From contig USBH01000111.1 in assembly GCA_900552925.1 (NCBI GenBank), forward strand, positions 1 to 5,809: a DNA stretch of 5,809 bases, written 5' to 3'. A program made the translations under genes and the position numbers. Position 1 is the stretch's first letter. Every line of letters starts with the position of its first letter. The notes below the pieces were generated by a model. That model was not told the origin of the DNA. It made no database searches and was given only the letters and a program-made list of their open reading frames with translations. The stretch is from an uncultured Oscillospiraceae bacterium (GTDB taxonomy: Bacteria > Bacillota > Clostridia > Oscillospirales > Acutalibacteraceae). Shown piece by piece: positions 5,761 to 5,809 of this stretch.

Positions 5761-5809
5761 CTGTCTCTTATACACATCTGACGCTGCCGACGAATTAGAC
5801 GGTGTAGAT
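5761..5809 (-). other. Nextera i5-side sequencing adapter (artifact)
   Basis: Bases 5761-5779 (CTGTCTCTTATACACATCT) are the reverse complement of the Tn5 mosaic end. Bases 5780-5793 (GACGCTGCCGACGA) are the complement of the Nextera read-1 primer part. Bases 5794-5801 (ATTAGACG) fill the i5 index slot and, from memory, are the complement of Nextera XT index S510 (CGTCTAAT). Bases 5802-5809 (GTGTAGAT) begin the complement of the P5 flow-cell sequence. The adapter is in frame with the truncated fakA, which creates a false start codon. Confidence 0.98.

Noticed and set aside
4489..5781. A 430-codon open frame on the + strand antisense to fakA
   Set aside because: It is a GC-driven shadow of fakA, ends in adapter sequence (LSLIHI) and has no domain.

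Overview
The window is a 5.7 kb stretch of GC-rich bacterial chromosome (47-5760) with untrimmed Illumina Nextera library adapters at both ends (1-46 and 5761-5809). The adapters, each with an 8-base index, are technical sequence and not biology. The organism is most likely a high-GC member of the Bacillota (class Clostridia, Oscillospirales-like). This rests on the fakA (yloV)-recG neighbourhood, strong AGGAGG-type ribosome binding sites, Gram-positive-style terminators and the style of the proteins. No ribosomal marker is present, so the taxonomy is inference. The adapters suggest a metagenome- or isolate-derived contig.

Layout. The left half reads on the + strand. First comes the 3' end of an unrecognised gene (48-134), whose stop codon lies inside a perfect 24-bp tandem repeat. 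A sigma-70-type promoter (183-211) follows, framed by an inverted repeat. It drives a two-gene operon: a patatin-like phospholipase (241-1149) and a DUF2961/GH172 glycoside hydrolase (1176-2201). Directly after the GH172 stop, and in the same frame, is a 19-codon hydrophobic reading frame (2202-2261). A strong bidirectional terminator (2270-2314) then closes the operon.

The right half reads on the - strand and converges on that terminator. It holds the 3' three quarters of fakA (yloV, fatty-acid kinase catalytic subunit; 5760 down to 4525, N-terminus lost at the contig edge). A hairpin with a T-tract (4454-4479) follows, then a complete recG helicase gene (4426 down to 2387).

How the genes relate. 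fakA and recG are housekeeping genes that lie near each other in many Bacillota: one activates exogenous fatty acids, the other remodels stalled replication forks. The patatin/GH172 pair looks like a small accessory catabolic or lipid/glycan-processing unit inserted beside them. Neither of its proteins has a visible signal peptide, so both are predicted to act in the cytoplasm. No mobile element, CRISPR array, tRNA or rRNA was found. The long open frames antisense to recG, fakA and the patatin gene are GC-driven shadows. I see no clearly new system; the items most worth a second look are the hydrophobic frame behind the GH172 stop, the promoter-framing inverted repeat and the fakA-recG intercistronic hairpin.
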